Origin: Lachnospiraceae bacterium
Lineage (GTDB): Bacteria; Bacillota; Clostridia; Lachnospirales; Lachnospiraceae
Assembly: GCA_019420465.1 (NCBI GenBank)
Contig: JAHZHB010000021.1
Span: 1-12,728 of the forward strand
Length of the DNA: 12,728 bases
Direction: 5' to 3'
The notes under the pieces are model-generated. The model was not told the origin of the DNA. It did not search any database and worked only from the letters and a program-made list of their open reading frames with translations. This document shows, in pieces, positions 6,349 to 12,728 of the stretch (within the stretch, counting starts at the first letter, position 1; each line of letters opens with the position of its first letter). The position numbers and the translations under genes are program-made.

Positions 6349-7788
6349 TCATGCATGCACGCCAAAATCAGTAAACAGTGACATCTGTCTGGCTTCCTGC
6401 TGATGCGTCATCTTCCAGTTGTCCTTATACTCTGCATCCGTCAGGCGCCGCAGGATATACTGCCGGTCGATACGGATCGGATACAGTGTTTTCCCCCTGC
6501 AGGTAATAAAATAGTGGGCCCTCTTCAGGACAACCCCCATCTTTTTCAGATGGTCAAAATCAAGACTGCCGTACCGTCTGGCCTGCACGATCCTGGATAC
6601 AGACCGTGGGCCAATGCCGGGGATACGAAGCAGTTCTTCATAGGAGGCCGTATTGATCTCTACAGGGAAAAGCTCCAGATGCCGCAGTGCCCAGTCACAT
6701 TTGGGATCGATCTGTTCGTTAAAATTCGGCTGACTTTCCGATAAAAGCTCATCCGCACGAAATCCATAAAACCGAAGCAGCCAGTCCGCCTGATACAGGC
6801 GGTGTTCCCGAAGAAGCGGCGGTTTGGTCTGCAGGGAGGGCAGATCCCTGTCCTCGTTTAAGGGTACGTAGGCAGAAAAAAAGACTCTTTTCAGATCGTA
6901 GCTCTGGTACAGTGTCTGTGTGGTCTTTAACAGATGATAGTCTGTCTCGTCCGTCGCCCCGATGATCATCTGGGTACTCTGCCCTGCCTGGGCAAAGGGG
7001 CGGTTCATCAGCTCTCTTTTTTCCCGGGCAGACAGTGCAGGCAGTAAGGTGGATGCCTTTTGTACGCTCTGTCCGGTGATCCGCCGCTGACTTTCGGAAA
7101 AAATGCTGCCCTGCAGATATCTGTTGGACACCGAGCGCTCCATATAGGCACTTTTCCCCTCGATCAGCCGGTGCATGGCGATGGTATCCGTGACCTTTTT
7201 CATCGGTCCGAGGATCGTGCGGTGACTCTTGTTTGGCGCCAGCTTTTTCATGCCCTCAGCTGTGGGAAGCTCCAGATTGATGCTCATGCGGTCGGCCAGA
7301 TATCCGGCACGCGTGATCAGCTCCTCCGATGCTCCGGGTACAGTCTTGACATGGATATAGCCGTTAAAACGGTACTTTGTCCGTAACAGCTGCAGCGTCC
7401 TGCACATCTGTTCCATGGTGTAGGTCGGATTTTTCTGTACGCCGGAACTTAAAAAAAGGCCCTCGATATAGTTTCTTTTATAAAACTCGATCGTCAGCTC
7501 ACACAGCTCCTCAGGGGTAAAGGCTGTCCGGGGAATGTCATTGGATGCCCGGTTGGCACAGTATTTACAGTCATATACGCAGTGATTAGTCTGCAGTACC
7601 TTTAAAAGGGAAATACAACGCCCGTCTGCTGAAAAACTGTGGCAGATACCGCAGGCCCGCGAATTACCCAAAAAACCCTGTCGGCCACCACGGTCCACGC
7701 CACTGGACGTACATGCCACATCGTATTTGGCCGCATCCGCGAGAATATGCAGCTTTTCCTGCAAAGAATATCCTGTACTGATCTCCAA
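6349..7788 (-). CDS. Putative DNA modification/repair radical SAM protein
   Basis: From the TTG start the protein has 479 residues and fits the radical SAM family TIGR03916 (putative DNA modification/repair). The cluster-binding motif is CVYDCKYC, with cysteines at 70, 74 and 77. Just before it is a second cysteine group (CGIC at 46-49 and C58). A radical SAM barrel follows, with SSGV and INLELP segments. A C-terminal helix-hairpin-helix (LRIPGIGPRSVSRIV, ~387-401) suggests DNA binding. The substrate is unknown. Start choice: GGAGG lies 8 nt before TTG 7788, and the conserved region LQEKLHILADAAKYD begins soon after. ATG codons at 7803 and 7872 are in frame with weaker or no ribosome binding sites. 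A still longer start at 7905 falls inside the promoter and is excluded. A LexA box upstream points to SOS control. Confidence 0.9.
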   Translation of the reverse strand: MEISTGYSLQEKLHILADAAKYDVACTSSGVDRGGRQGFLGNSRACGICHSFSADGRCISLLKVLQTNHCVYDCKYCANRASNDIPRTAFTPEELCELTIEFYKRNYIEGLFLSSGVQKNPTYTMEQMCRTLQLLRTKYRFNGYIHVKTVPGASEELITRAGYLADRMSINLELPTAEGMKKLAPNKSHRTILGPMKKVTDTIAMHRLIEGKSAYMERSVSNRYLQGSIFSESQRRITGQSVQKASTLLPALSAREKRELMNRPFAQAGQSTQMIIGATDETDYHLLKTTQTLYQSYDLKRVFFSAYVPLNEDRDLPSLQTKPPLLREHRLYQADWLLRFYGFRADELLSESQPNFNEQIDPKCDWALRHLELFPVEINTASYEELLRIPGIGPRSVSRIVQARRYGSLDFDHLKKMGVVLKRAHYFITCRGKTLYPIRIDRQYILRRLTDAEYKDNWKMTHQQEARQMSLFTDFGVHA

Positions 7789-7890
7789 GTTTCTCACCTC
7801 CATCGTGCTGCTGCCTTTGCATATTCCCTGCCAGAGGCCATGATTGCTTACGCCTTTACAGACAGCCTGCATCCGTTCCTTCTTCCTCTT

Positions 7891-7919
7891 ATTATATACG
7901 AACATATGTTCGGTGTAAA
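7891..7919 (-). promoter_or_regulatory. Sigma-A promoter of the radical SAM repair operon
   Basis: On the minus strand, TTTACA (7914-7919), a 17-bp spacer and a perfect TATAAT (7891-7896). Transcription should start near 7884, about 95 nt before the TTG start. Confidence 0.85.
7899..7912. promoter_or_regulatory. LexA (SOS) operator
   Basis: CGAACATATGTTCG is a perfect 14-bp palindrome that fits the Gram-positive LexA consensus CGAACRNRYGTTYC at every position but the last. It lies entirely in the spacer between the -35 and -10 hexamers of the repair operon promoter, where bound LexA would block RNA polymerase. DNA damage would be expected to derepress both genes. Confidence 0.85.
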
Positions 7920-7928
7920 CAGGAAAAT

Positions 7929-7955
7929 TTTACCCGGTCTTAAAAGCCGGGTAAA
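7929..7955 (-). terminator. Terminator of the MATE gene
   Basis: TTTACCCGG (7929-7937) and CCGGGTAAA (7947-7955) form a 9-bp stem with a 9-nt loop. On the minus strand the stem is followed by ATTTTCCTGTTT. It sits 26 bp beyond the MATE stop and just before the SOS-type promoter, insulating the repair operon. Confidence 0.75.
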
Positions 7956-7981
7956 TCTGACATTTTCTCTTTTTTGTTTTT

Positions 7982-9439
7982 TCAGGCCAGCGGCTGTATC
8001 TTCTGCCCGCTTTTTTTCTGCAGAAGCTGCCACAGGACTTCACAGTCGTGGTGATAGGCATGCTTATATTTCCATACCAGCAGTACGATCATAATGATCC
8101 AGCTCACATCATAGCTCGTATAGATGACCCGCATATCCCAGAAATGCGGCAGTAAAAGCTGACACCATGCCACACGGAAAAAGCAATAGCAAATCATAGA
8201 GCAGACCATCGGGCAGCCTGTATGGCCAAGGCCTCTTAAGCCACCGATATAGACCTGATTGATCGCGTACAGTACATAAAATGGAAAGATATGCATAACC
8301 GCCGACTGTCCTTCCTTCAGGATCGCCGGATCACTGGTAAACAGCCACAGAATCCACGGAGATACCGCAGCCAGAAGAAGACTGAACGGCAGCATAAAGG
8401 CACAGGCCGTACGCACACTGATCTTCATGGCTTCTTTTACACGGTCCATTTTTCCAGCACCATAATTCTGTCCGATAAAGCCGGTCAGTGCCATGCCGTA
8501 GCAGAAAGCCGGATAGTATAAAAATCCCTCCACGCGGGCAAAGACCACCATACCGGCGGCAGCCTTTGCACCAAACGAATTGATACTCAGCTGGATCACC
8601 AGTGAGGAAATACTCATAAAGATCGCCTGCAGACCGGAGGGCAGACCGGTCTTTACGATATAGCCTGCATCCTGAAAGCTTTCTGTCTTTGCCAGTGTCT
8701 GCAGACGGTATGCCGGGTCCAGCCGGCACAGACGTATAACGATCATCCCTGCCAGTGCCCACTGTGACAGCACCGTCGCTGCAGCAGCGCCCAGAAGCCC
8801 CCATGGCAGTACCACGACGAACAGAACATCCAGTACCAGATTCAGTACACAGGAACCCAGAAGATAATACAGCGGCTGCTTTGTATTGCCCAGTGATCGC
8901 AGCAGGGCATTTCCCATATTGTAGATCAGCTGTGCCGTCATACCAAGTAAAGACACCTGCAGATACCCTGTTGCCTGTACCAGTATATCCTTTGGGCAGT
9001 TCAGCCAGAGTAAAAGCTGTCTGGCCATAAAGATTCCCGGTATTGTCAGGATGATTCCCACGACAACGCTCACCAGAACTACAAATTTCAGCAGAGACTG
9101 CAGTTTTTCATACTGCCTTGCGCCAAAATATTTGCCTGAGATTGCACTTACCCCGGTAGAAAATCCTACGAAAAAATTAATGATCACGGACAGAAGAAGG
9201 GCTGCTTCGCCTGCGGCGGCCAGACTGCCGTCTCCGCCAAACCTTCCCACAATCATGCAGTCGGCCATACTGTACAGCTGCTGCAGGATCTGAGATACCA
9301 GTACCGGCAGCGTAAACCACAAAAGTGTGGTGCCGATATTGCCTTCTTCCATATGTATTTCTGTTGCTTTATGTGTTCTGACCGCACAGTGAGCTGTACT
9401 GTGCGCAGCTCCTGCATGACCGTGAAAAAAATGATCCAT
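7982..9439 (-). CDS. MATE family multidrug/toxin efflux transporter
   Basis: A 485-residue integral membrane protein of the MATE family, which exports drugs or toxic compounds using a sodium or proton gradient. Typical features are the conserved EGNIGTTLLWFTLPVLVSQ near residue 32, LQQLYSMADCMIVGRFGG at about 52-69, and about twelve hydrophobic segments in two halves. The substrate cannot be read from the sequence. The N terminus has an unusual ~30-residue extension with seven histidines and one cysteine before the family's normal start. An ATG at residue 30 would give a standard-length protein but has no ribosome binding site, whereas the first ATG has AGGAG 7 nt upstream. That site and ATG lie inside a long inverted repeat. 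It follows a lysR gene by 106 bp. Confidence 0.92.
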   Translation of the reverse strand: MDHFFHGHAGAAHSTAHCAVRTHKATEIHMEEGNIGTTLLWFTLPVLVSQILQQLYSMADCMIVGRFGGDGSLAAAGEAALLLSVIINFFVGFSTGVSAISGKYFGARQYEKLQSLLKFVVLVSVVVGIILTIPGIFMARQLLLWLNCPKDILVQATGYLQVSLLGMTAQLIYNMGNALLRSLGNTKQPLYYLLGSCVLNLVLDVLFVVVLPWGLLGAAAATVLSQWALAGMIVIRLCRLDPAYRLQTLAKTESFQDAGYIVKTGLPSGLQAIFMSISSLVIQLSINSFGAKAAAGMVVFARVEGFLYYPAFCYGMALTGFIGQNYGAGKMDRVKEAMKISVRTACAFMLPFSLLLAAVSPWILWLFTSDPAILKEGQSAVMHIFPFYVLYAINQVYIGGLRGLGHTGCPMVCSMICYCFFRVAWCQLLLPHFWDMRVIYTSYDVSWIIMIVLLVWKYKHAYHHDCEVLWQLLQKKSGQKIQPLA

Positions 9440-9487
9440 ATGCTCTCTCCTTTACGGTAAGCCTACCACAGGAGAAAACATATGGAT
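9434..9487 (-). promoter_or_regulatory. Long inverted repeat over the MATE ribosome binding site and start
   Basis: ATCCATATG (9434-9442) pairs with CATATGGAT (9479-9487). After symmetric 3-nt interruptions, TCTCCT (9446-9451) pairs with AGGAGA (9470-9475). A short GGTA/TACC stem closes the centre (9456-9467). On minus-strand RNA the second arm pair buries the Shine-Dalgarno sequence and the first buries the AUG. A weak promoter (ATGACA 9509-9514, 18 bp, TATATC 9485-9490) overlaps the outer arm, so the dyad might instead be a DNA operator. Confidence 0.6.
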
Positions 9488-9545
9488 ATACACGGTTTTT
9501 TATGCTTTTGTCATAAGAATTATTTATGTTTCTTCTTCCATATCG

Positions 9546-10469
9546 TTATATCTGCTCATTGTCCTGCAACACAGCAGCTTTCAGGAACTCCAGAAAGCTT
9601 TCCATATGCGGAAGCAGTGGCCGGTTACGGTATTTCAGATAACCAAAGGCAATACTGCCCTCGTAGCCGCTGATGCGGATCCTGCCAAAATCATATTTAC
9701 GGTACAGGTCACTGAGCCAGTAGCTGCCGATATTGCACAGATCCGTATTCTGCAGCATCTGGATCATCATATGGCCACTGTTGGTGATGATCGTCTTTTG
9801 CAGGTGATGATGTCCCTTTCGAAAGACCTCGGATTCCTCCAGCACATCTTCCAGAGAAAAAAAGTCTTCTTCCAGCTGTACCAGCTTGACATCCAGCAGT
9901 TTTTTCGGACTGATCCTGGCGGTGCCGTAAAGAGGATGATCCTTCTGCACATACAGTACCAGATCCGTCCGGGTCAGCGGCACAAACTCCAGATACCGTC
10001 TGTCCAGCATACTTTTCAACGCATATTTTCTGTCATCCGGCACAAAAAGGAAGCCCAGATCACAGGCACCCTCGCGGATCTTTTTTAACATTTCCTCGAT
10101 ACCGCACTCTGTATATTCGATGACCGGCCCGTTTTTACTCTGTTTTCGATAATAGTCAGTCAGAAGCATCGCCATATGGCTGCTGGGATTGGACGCTACA
10201 CGGATACAGGGGGTCGTATCCATACACAGATCCTTGACTGTACGGGCATTCTGCACCGCATTGACGGCATAGGTATAAATACGCTTGCCTTCTTCTGTCA
10301 GCTCCACACCTTTGGCTTTACGGTGAAACAGCTGCACACCAAGCTCCTGTTCGAGACTTTTGATGATCTGGCTCACATGGGGCTGGGTCATATACAATTC
10401 TTCAGCGGCCAGTGTCAGAGATCGGTTTCTCACACATGCCAGAAAACATTCCAGCTGTCGGATTTCCAC
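9546..10469 (-). CDS. LysR family transcriptional regulator
   Basis: A 307-residue LysR-type regulator. The winged helix-turn-helix occupies residues 1-60 (MEIRQLECFLACVRNRSLTLAAEEL split around ~17-38, with QPHVSQIIKSLEQELGVQLFHR recognisable). The effector-binding domain runs from about residue 88 to 300. The effector is unknown. It starts with GTG 3 nt after the nhaC stop codon, with AAGAGG 8 nt upstream inside the nhaC end, so translation is probably coupled. No promoter of its own is visible. It sits between the NhaC-type transporter and the MATE exporter and plausibly controls one or both. The only dyads seen near transporter promoters are at 12128-12152 and 9434-9487. Confidence 0.92.
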   Translation of the reverse strand: MEIRQLECFLACVRNRSLTLAAEELYMTQPHVSQIIKSLEQELGVQLFHRKAKGVELTEEGKRIYTYAVNAVQNARTVKDLCMDTTPCIRVASNPSSHMAMLLTDYYRKQSKNGPVIEYTECGIEEMLKKIREGACDLGFLFVPDDRKYALKSMLDRRYLEFVPLTRTDLVLYVQKDHPLYGTARISPKKLLDVKLVQLEEDFFSLEDVLEESEVFRKGHHHLQKTIITNSGHMMIQMLQNTDLCNIGSYWLSDLYRKYDFGRIRISGYEGSIAFGYLKYRNRPLLPHMESFLEFLKAAVLQDNEQI

Positions 10470-10472
10470 GGT

Positions 10473-12113
10473 TTACGCCTCTTTTCCCTCTTCGATCGGT
10501 GTGCCGGTAAACTTAAGCAGCATCAGTACAAGCAGCATCAGTACGACAGAGATCACCAGAGAGATCACTACATTCTGTACAAATCCGGCGATCAGATACG
10601 ATACGAACGATACAGCGGCAGCTACGATCGCATACGGCAGCTGCGTCGATACATGGTTGACATGGTCGCACTGGGCACCGGCCGAAGCCATGATCGTCGT
10701 ATCGGAGATCGGCGAGCAGTGGTCACCGCAGACAGCACCTGCCATGCAGGCAGAGATTGCAATGATCATCAGCTCATGGTTCGTATTCTGGAAGACACCG
10801 ACAACGATCGGAATCAGAATACCGAAGGTTCCCCAGGATGTACCCGTGGAAAAAGCCAGAAAGCAGCCTACAAGGAAAATGATCGCCGGCAGGAATTTCT
10901 GGAAATCACCTGCTGTGGACTTCATCACAGTCTCTACAAAGACCTTGGCACCGAGACTGTCTGTCATGGCCTTTAAGGTCCACGCCATCGTCAGGATCAG
11001 GATGGCCGGCACCATGGCTCTGAAACCATCGATCAGGCAGTCCATACATTTCTTAAACGGAAGTACACGGCGGATCATATACATAACGATCGTCAAAATC
11101 AGCGCAAAGAAGCTGCCCACGGCCAGTCCGACAGACGCATCACTTCCGGAAAATGCGGTGATAAAGTCCGCACCGGCAAAGAAACCGCCACTCCAGATCA
11201 TACCGATCACACAGCAGATGATCAGGCATATGATCGGGAAGACCAGGTCGATCACCTTGCCGTTTGGGTTGGCATCGGCATTGTCATCTTTTCCGGCAAA
11301 CGGGTGCTCTTCTTTGGAGAACAGATCGCCTTTAAGTGCATTCTGCTCAAATCTGGCCATCGGACCAAATTCCGTTTTCAGAACGACCATACCAACCATC
11401 ATTACGATCGTCAGGATCGCGTAATAATTGTACGGAATCGCACTGACAAACAGAGACAGACCGTCCTCGCCCTCCACAAAGCCACTGACAGCGGCTGCCC
11501 AGGAAGAAATCGGCGCTATGATACAGATCGGCGCAGCCGTTGCATCGATCAGATAGGCCAGCTTTGCCCGGGATACCTTATGGCCGTCTGTGACCGGACG
11601 CATCACGCTGCCGACAGTCAGACAGTTAAAATAGTCATCGATAAAGATCAGTATGCCAAGCAGGATCGTGGCCAGCTGCGCACCGACTCTGGTCCTGATA
11701 TGTTCACTCGCCCAGCGTCCGAACGCTGCGGAACCTCCGGCATTGTTCATCAGCGCCACCATCGTGCCAAGAAGCACCAGGAAGATGATGATACCCATAT
11801 TGTAGCCGTTAGCAAGCACGCTGATAAAGCCTCCGTTAAATACCTGGTTAATCGTTCCCTCAAAAGAGAAACCGGAGTACAGCACACCGCCGACAACGAT
11901 ACCGATAAACAGTGAACTGTATACCTCCTTTGTGATCAGAGCCAGCGCGATCGCGATCACCGGCGGCACCAGTGCCCAGCCCGTGGCATATCTGGCCGGA
12001 AGCGCTGCCTCGGCTCCCTCCTCTGCTGCAAACACCAGTACCGGACACAATATGGTAAACAGAGCTGTCAGCGTCAGAAACAGAGCTCTTTTGTGTTTCA
12101 GTAATTTTCTCAT
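10473..12113 (-). CDS. nhaC: NhaC family Na+/H+ antiporter-type transporter
   Basis: A 546-residue membrane protein of the NhaC antiporter family, which exchanges sodium for protons or, in some members, organic acids or amino acids. The exact substrate is not predictable here. Family motifs include FIDDYFNCLTVGSVMRPVTD (~157-176), APICIIAPISSW (~194-205), FSTGTSWGTFGILIP (~421-435) and GDHCSPISDTTIMASAGAQC (~463-482). The N terminus (MRKLLKHKRALFL onward, residues 1-30) looks like a cleavable signal peptide or extra helix ending in VFA-AEEG, followed by a short polar linker before the first core helix. AAGGA lies about 7 nt before the ATG. It is the first gene of an apparent operon with lysR (3-nt gap) and the MATE gene. 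Confidence 0.9.
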   Translation of the reverse strand: MRKLLKHKRALFLTLTALFTILCPVLVFAAEEGAEAALPARYATGWALVPPVIAIALALITKEVYSSLFIGIVVGGVLYSGFSFEGTINQVFNGGFISVLANGYNMGIIIFLVLLGTMVALMNNAGGSAAFGRWASEHIRTRVGAQLATILLGILIFIDDYFNCLTVGSVMRPVTDGHKVSRAKLAYLIDATAAPICIIAPISSWAAAVSGFVEGEDGLSLFVSAIPYNYYAILTIVMMVGMVVLKTEFGPMARFEQNALKGDLFSKEEHPFAGKDDNADANPNGKVIDLVFPIICLIICCVIGMIWSGGFFAGADFITAFSGSDASVGLAVGSFFALILTIVMYMIRRVLPFKKCMDCLIDGFRAMVPAILILTMAWTLKAMTDSLGAKVFVETVMKSTAGDFQKFLPAIIFLVGCFLAFSTGTSWGTFGILIPIVVGVFQNTNHELMIIAISACMAGAVCGDHCSPISDTTIMASAGAQCDHVNHVSTQLPYAIVAAAVSFVSYLIAGFVQNVVISLVISVVLMLLVLMLLKFTGTPIEEGKEA

Positions 12114-12127
12114 GTCTTTTCCTTTCT

Positions 12128-12152
12128 TTTGATAAAGTGTTATTGTATCAAA
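12128..12152. promoter_or_regulatory. Operator-like dyad over the putative nhaC promoter
   Basis: TTTGATA (12128-12134) and TATCAAA (12146-12152) form a perfect 7-bp inverted repeat with an 11-bp spacer. It covers the extended -10 element TGATACAAT (12142-12150 on the minus strand). The geometry is compatible with a dimeric regulator; the LysR protein of the same operon is the obvious candidate, but the classical T-N11-A layout is not exact. Confidence 0.5.
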
Positions 12153-12197
12153 TTTTCTCTCACTTCACAGTATACGAGGAATTATTTTATTTGAAAA
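12142..12197 (-). promoter_or_regulatory. Candidate tandem promoters of nhaC-lysR-MATE
   Basis: Proximal: extended -10 TGATACAAT (12142-12150) with no good -35, predicting a start about 20 nt before the nhaC ATG. Distal: TTTTCA (12192-12197), a 17-bp spacer and TATACT (12169-12174). I cannot tell which is used. Confidence 0.45.
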
Positions 12198-12239
12198 GAG
12201 TAAATTTACCACAGACAGCAATATTTTTTGTAAACGGCA

Positions 12240-12268
12240 TGGAAAAAATACGGTCTGTGCAGTATACT
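12240..12268 (+). promoter_or_regulatory. Candidate promoter of the small unknown gene
   Basis: TGGAAA (12240-12245), a 17-bp spacer and TATACT (12263-12268). The sequence CAGTATAC recurs at 12168-12175 and 12261-12268, once in each direction's candidate -10 region. Confidence 0.45.
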
Positions 12269-12330
12269 CGTAAAAGAGGCTGCAGATGGCTGTTTTAACA
12301 TCTGCATTACAGACAAAGGAGTACGAAGAC

Positions 12331-12573
12331 ATGCGACTGGAAAAAGTGCAGCAGAAGCTGCGTGACCGAAATATTGAATTTACCTACAATGAGGAGGACG
12401 GCTGCGGCAGTATTGATTTCATGCACAGAGGACTTTCCTATCATATCTGGGAATATGCGGACCAGGACACACCCATCGGCGTGGAGACCAACCTGATGCA
12501 TGCCGGAAAAAGTGAAGATGTGGAGGGAGACTACGAGAAAACGCTCTGTGGCTGGCTGCAGAAGTATTTTTAA
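12331..12573 (+). CDS. Small acidic protein of unknown function
   Basis: An 80-residue soluble protein with no signal peptide, membrane segment or cysteine pair motif. It has an amphipathic N terminus (MRLEKVQQKLRDRNIEF), a patch EEDGCGSIDFMHRGLSYHIWEY (residues 21-42, split by turns) and an acidic C-terminal half ending in WLQKYF. I believe similar small proteins occur in other Lachnospiraceae but know no function for them. The chosen ATG has AAAGGAG 9 nt upstream. An in-frame ATG at 12286 would add 15 residues but has only a weak ribosome binding site. It is transcribed divergently from nhaC and ends at a clear terminator, so it appears to be a single-gene unit. Confidence 0.75.
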   Translation: MRLEKVQQKLRDRNIEFTYNEEDGCGSIDFMHRGLSYHIWEYADQDTPIGVETNLMHAGKSEDVEGDYEKTLCGWLQKYF

Positions 12574-12631
12574 CCCCGCCAACCGCCCCACGCCGGCAGA
12601 CGTTTACTGACGACTTTCACTGCCAGGATAC

Positions 12632-12668
12632 ATCAATACCTGGTTTGTTCATCGGACCAGGTATTGAT
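12632..12668 (+). repeat. Perfect 13-bp hairpin downstream of the small gene
   Basis: ATCAATACCTGGT (12632-12644) and ACCAGGTATTGAT (12656-12668) with an 11-nt loop. TGCCA (12621-12625) and TGGCA (12674-12678) can add an outer stem. There is no T tract after it, so it is not itself a terminator. It may protect the 3' end of the message or belong to a small structured RNA. Confidence 0.55.
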
Positions 12669-12680
12669 ATGCATGGCAAC

Positions 12681-12726
12681 AAAAACAGACAGACACACCG
12701 TATATATGGTGTACCTGTCTGTTTTT
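12681..12726 (+). terminator. Intrinsic terminator of the small gene
   Basis: AAAAACAGACAG (12681-12692) pairs with CTGTCTGTTTTT (12715-12726). After a 2x2 mismatch, ACACC pairs with GGTGT, leaving a loop of about 8 nt. The T tract closes the plus strand. The matching A tract on the left means it could also work for a gene coming from the right. Confidence 0.85.
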
Positions 12727-12728
12727 GC

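Noticed and set aside
7789..7905. N-terminal extension of the radical SAM protein starting at 7905
   Set aside because: That start lies inside the promoter and LexA box; the extension also lacks a convincing ribosome binding site compared with TTG 7788.
10360..11424. 354-codon plus-strand open frame opposite lysR and nhaC
   Set aside because: Low-complexity Ser/Thr/Ile-rich translation typical of an antisense shadow, lying across the boundary of two real genes.
12200..12209. Perfect 10-bp palindrome GTAAATTTAC
   Set aside because: Short and A/T-rich, likely by chance in an intergenic region; no spacing relation to the candidate promoters could be established.

Overview
The window looks like a chromosomal segment of a spore-forming member of the Clostridia, most likely Lachnospiraceae. 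The evidence is a SpoIIID gene, strong AGGAGG-type ribosome binding sites with some TTG/GTG starts, a Gram-positive-type LexA box, roughly half G+C, and protein sequences that look Lachnospiraceae-like from memory. No rRNA, tRNA, CRISPR array, insertion sequence or phage gene was seen. All genes are on the minus strand except rhaD and the small gene at the right end.

Layout. Positions 1-117 hold two degenerate copies of a ~62-bp repeat that probably continues beyond the left edge. guaA (GMP synthase) follows on the minus strand, with a near-consensus promoter that fixes its true start. A 455-bp gap contains a very T-rich stretch. Then come a solitary rhaD (rhamnulose-1-phosphate aldolase, plus strand) and spoIIID (minus strand), converging on one bidirectional terminator that overlaps the end of spoIIID. 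spoIIID has a good sigma-E-type promoter and a TTG start. Upstream of it is a 665-residue cyclic-di-GMP protein with sensor, GGDEF, receiver and HD-GYP domains, which has its own promoter and a ~130-nt leader.

Positions 5576-7919 hold a two-gene operon: a radical SAM protein of the putative DNA modification/repair family with a C-terminal helix-hairpin-helix, and its usual partner protein. The promoter is nearly ideal and carries a perfect Gram-positive LexA palindrome in its spacer, so the pair is probably SOS-induced. This is the best candidate here for a poorly characterised system.

Positions 7982-12113 hold an apparent nhaC - lysR - MATE operon: an NhaC-family antiporter, a LysR regulator starting a few bases after it, and a MATE efflux protein. 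There is a dyad over the putative nhaC promoter and a long inverted repeat over the MATE ribosome binding site and start codon. A divergent 80-residue protein of unknown function closes the window, followed by two hairpins, the second a clear terminator.

All calls come from reading the sequence and from memory of protein families; no database search was run.
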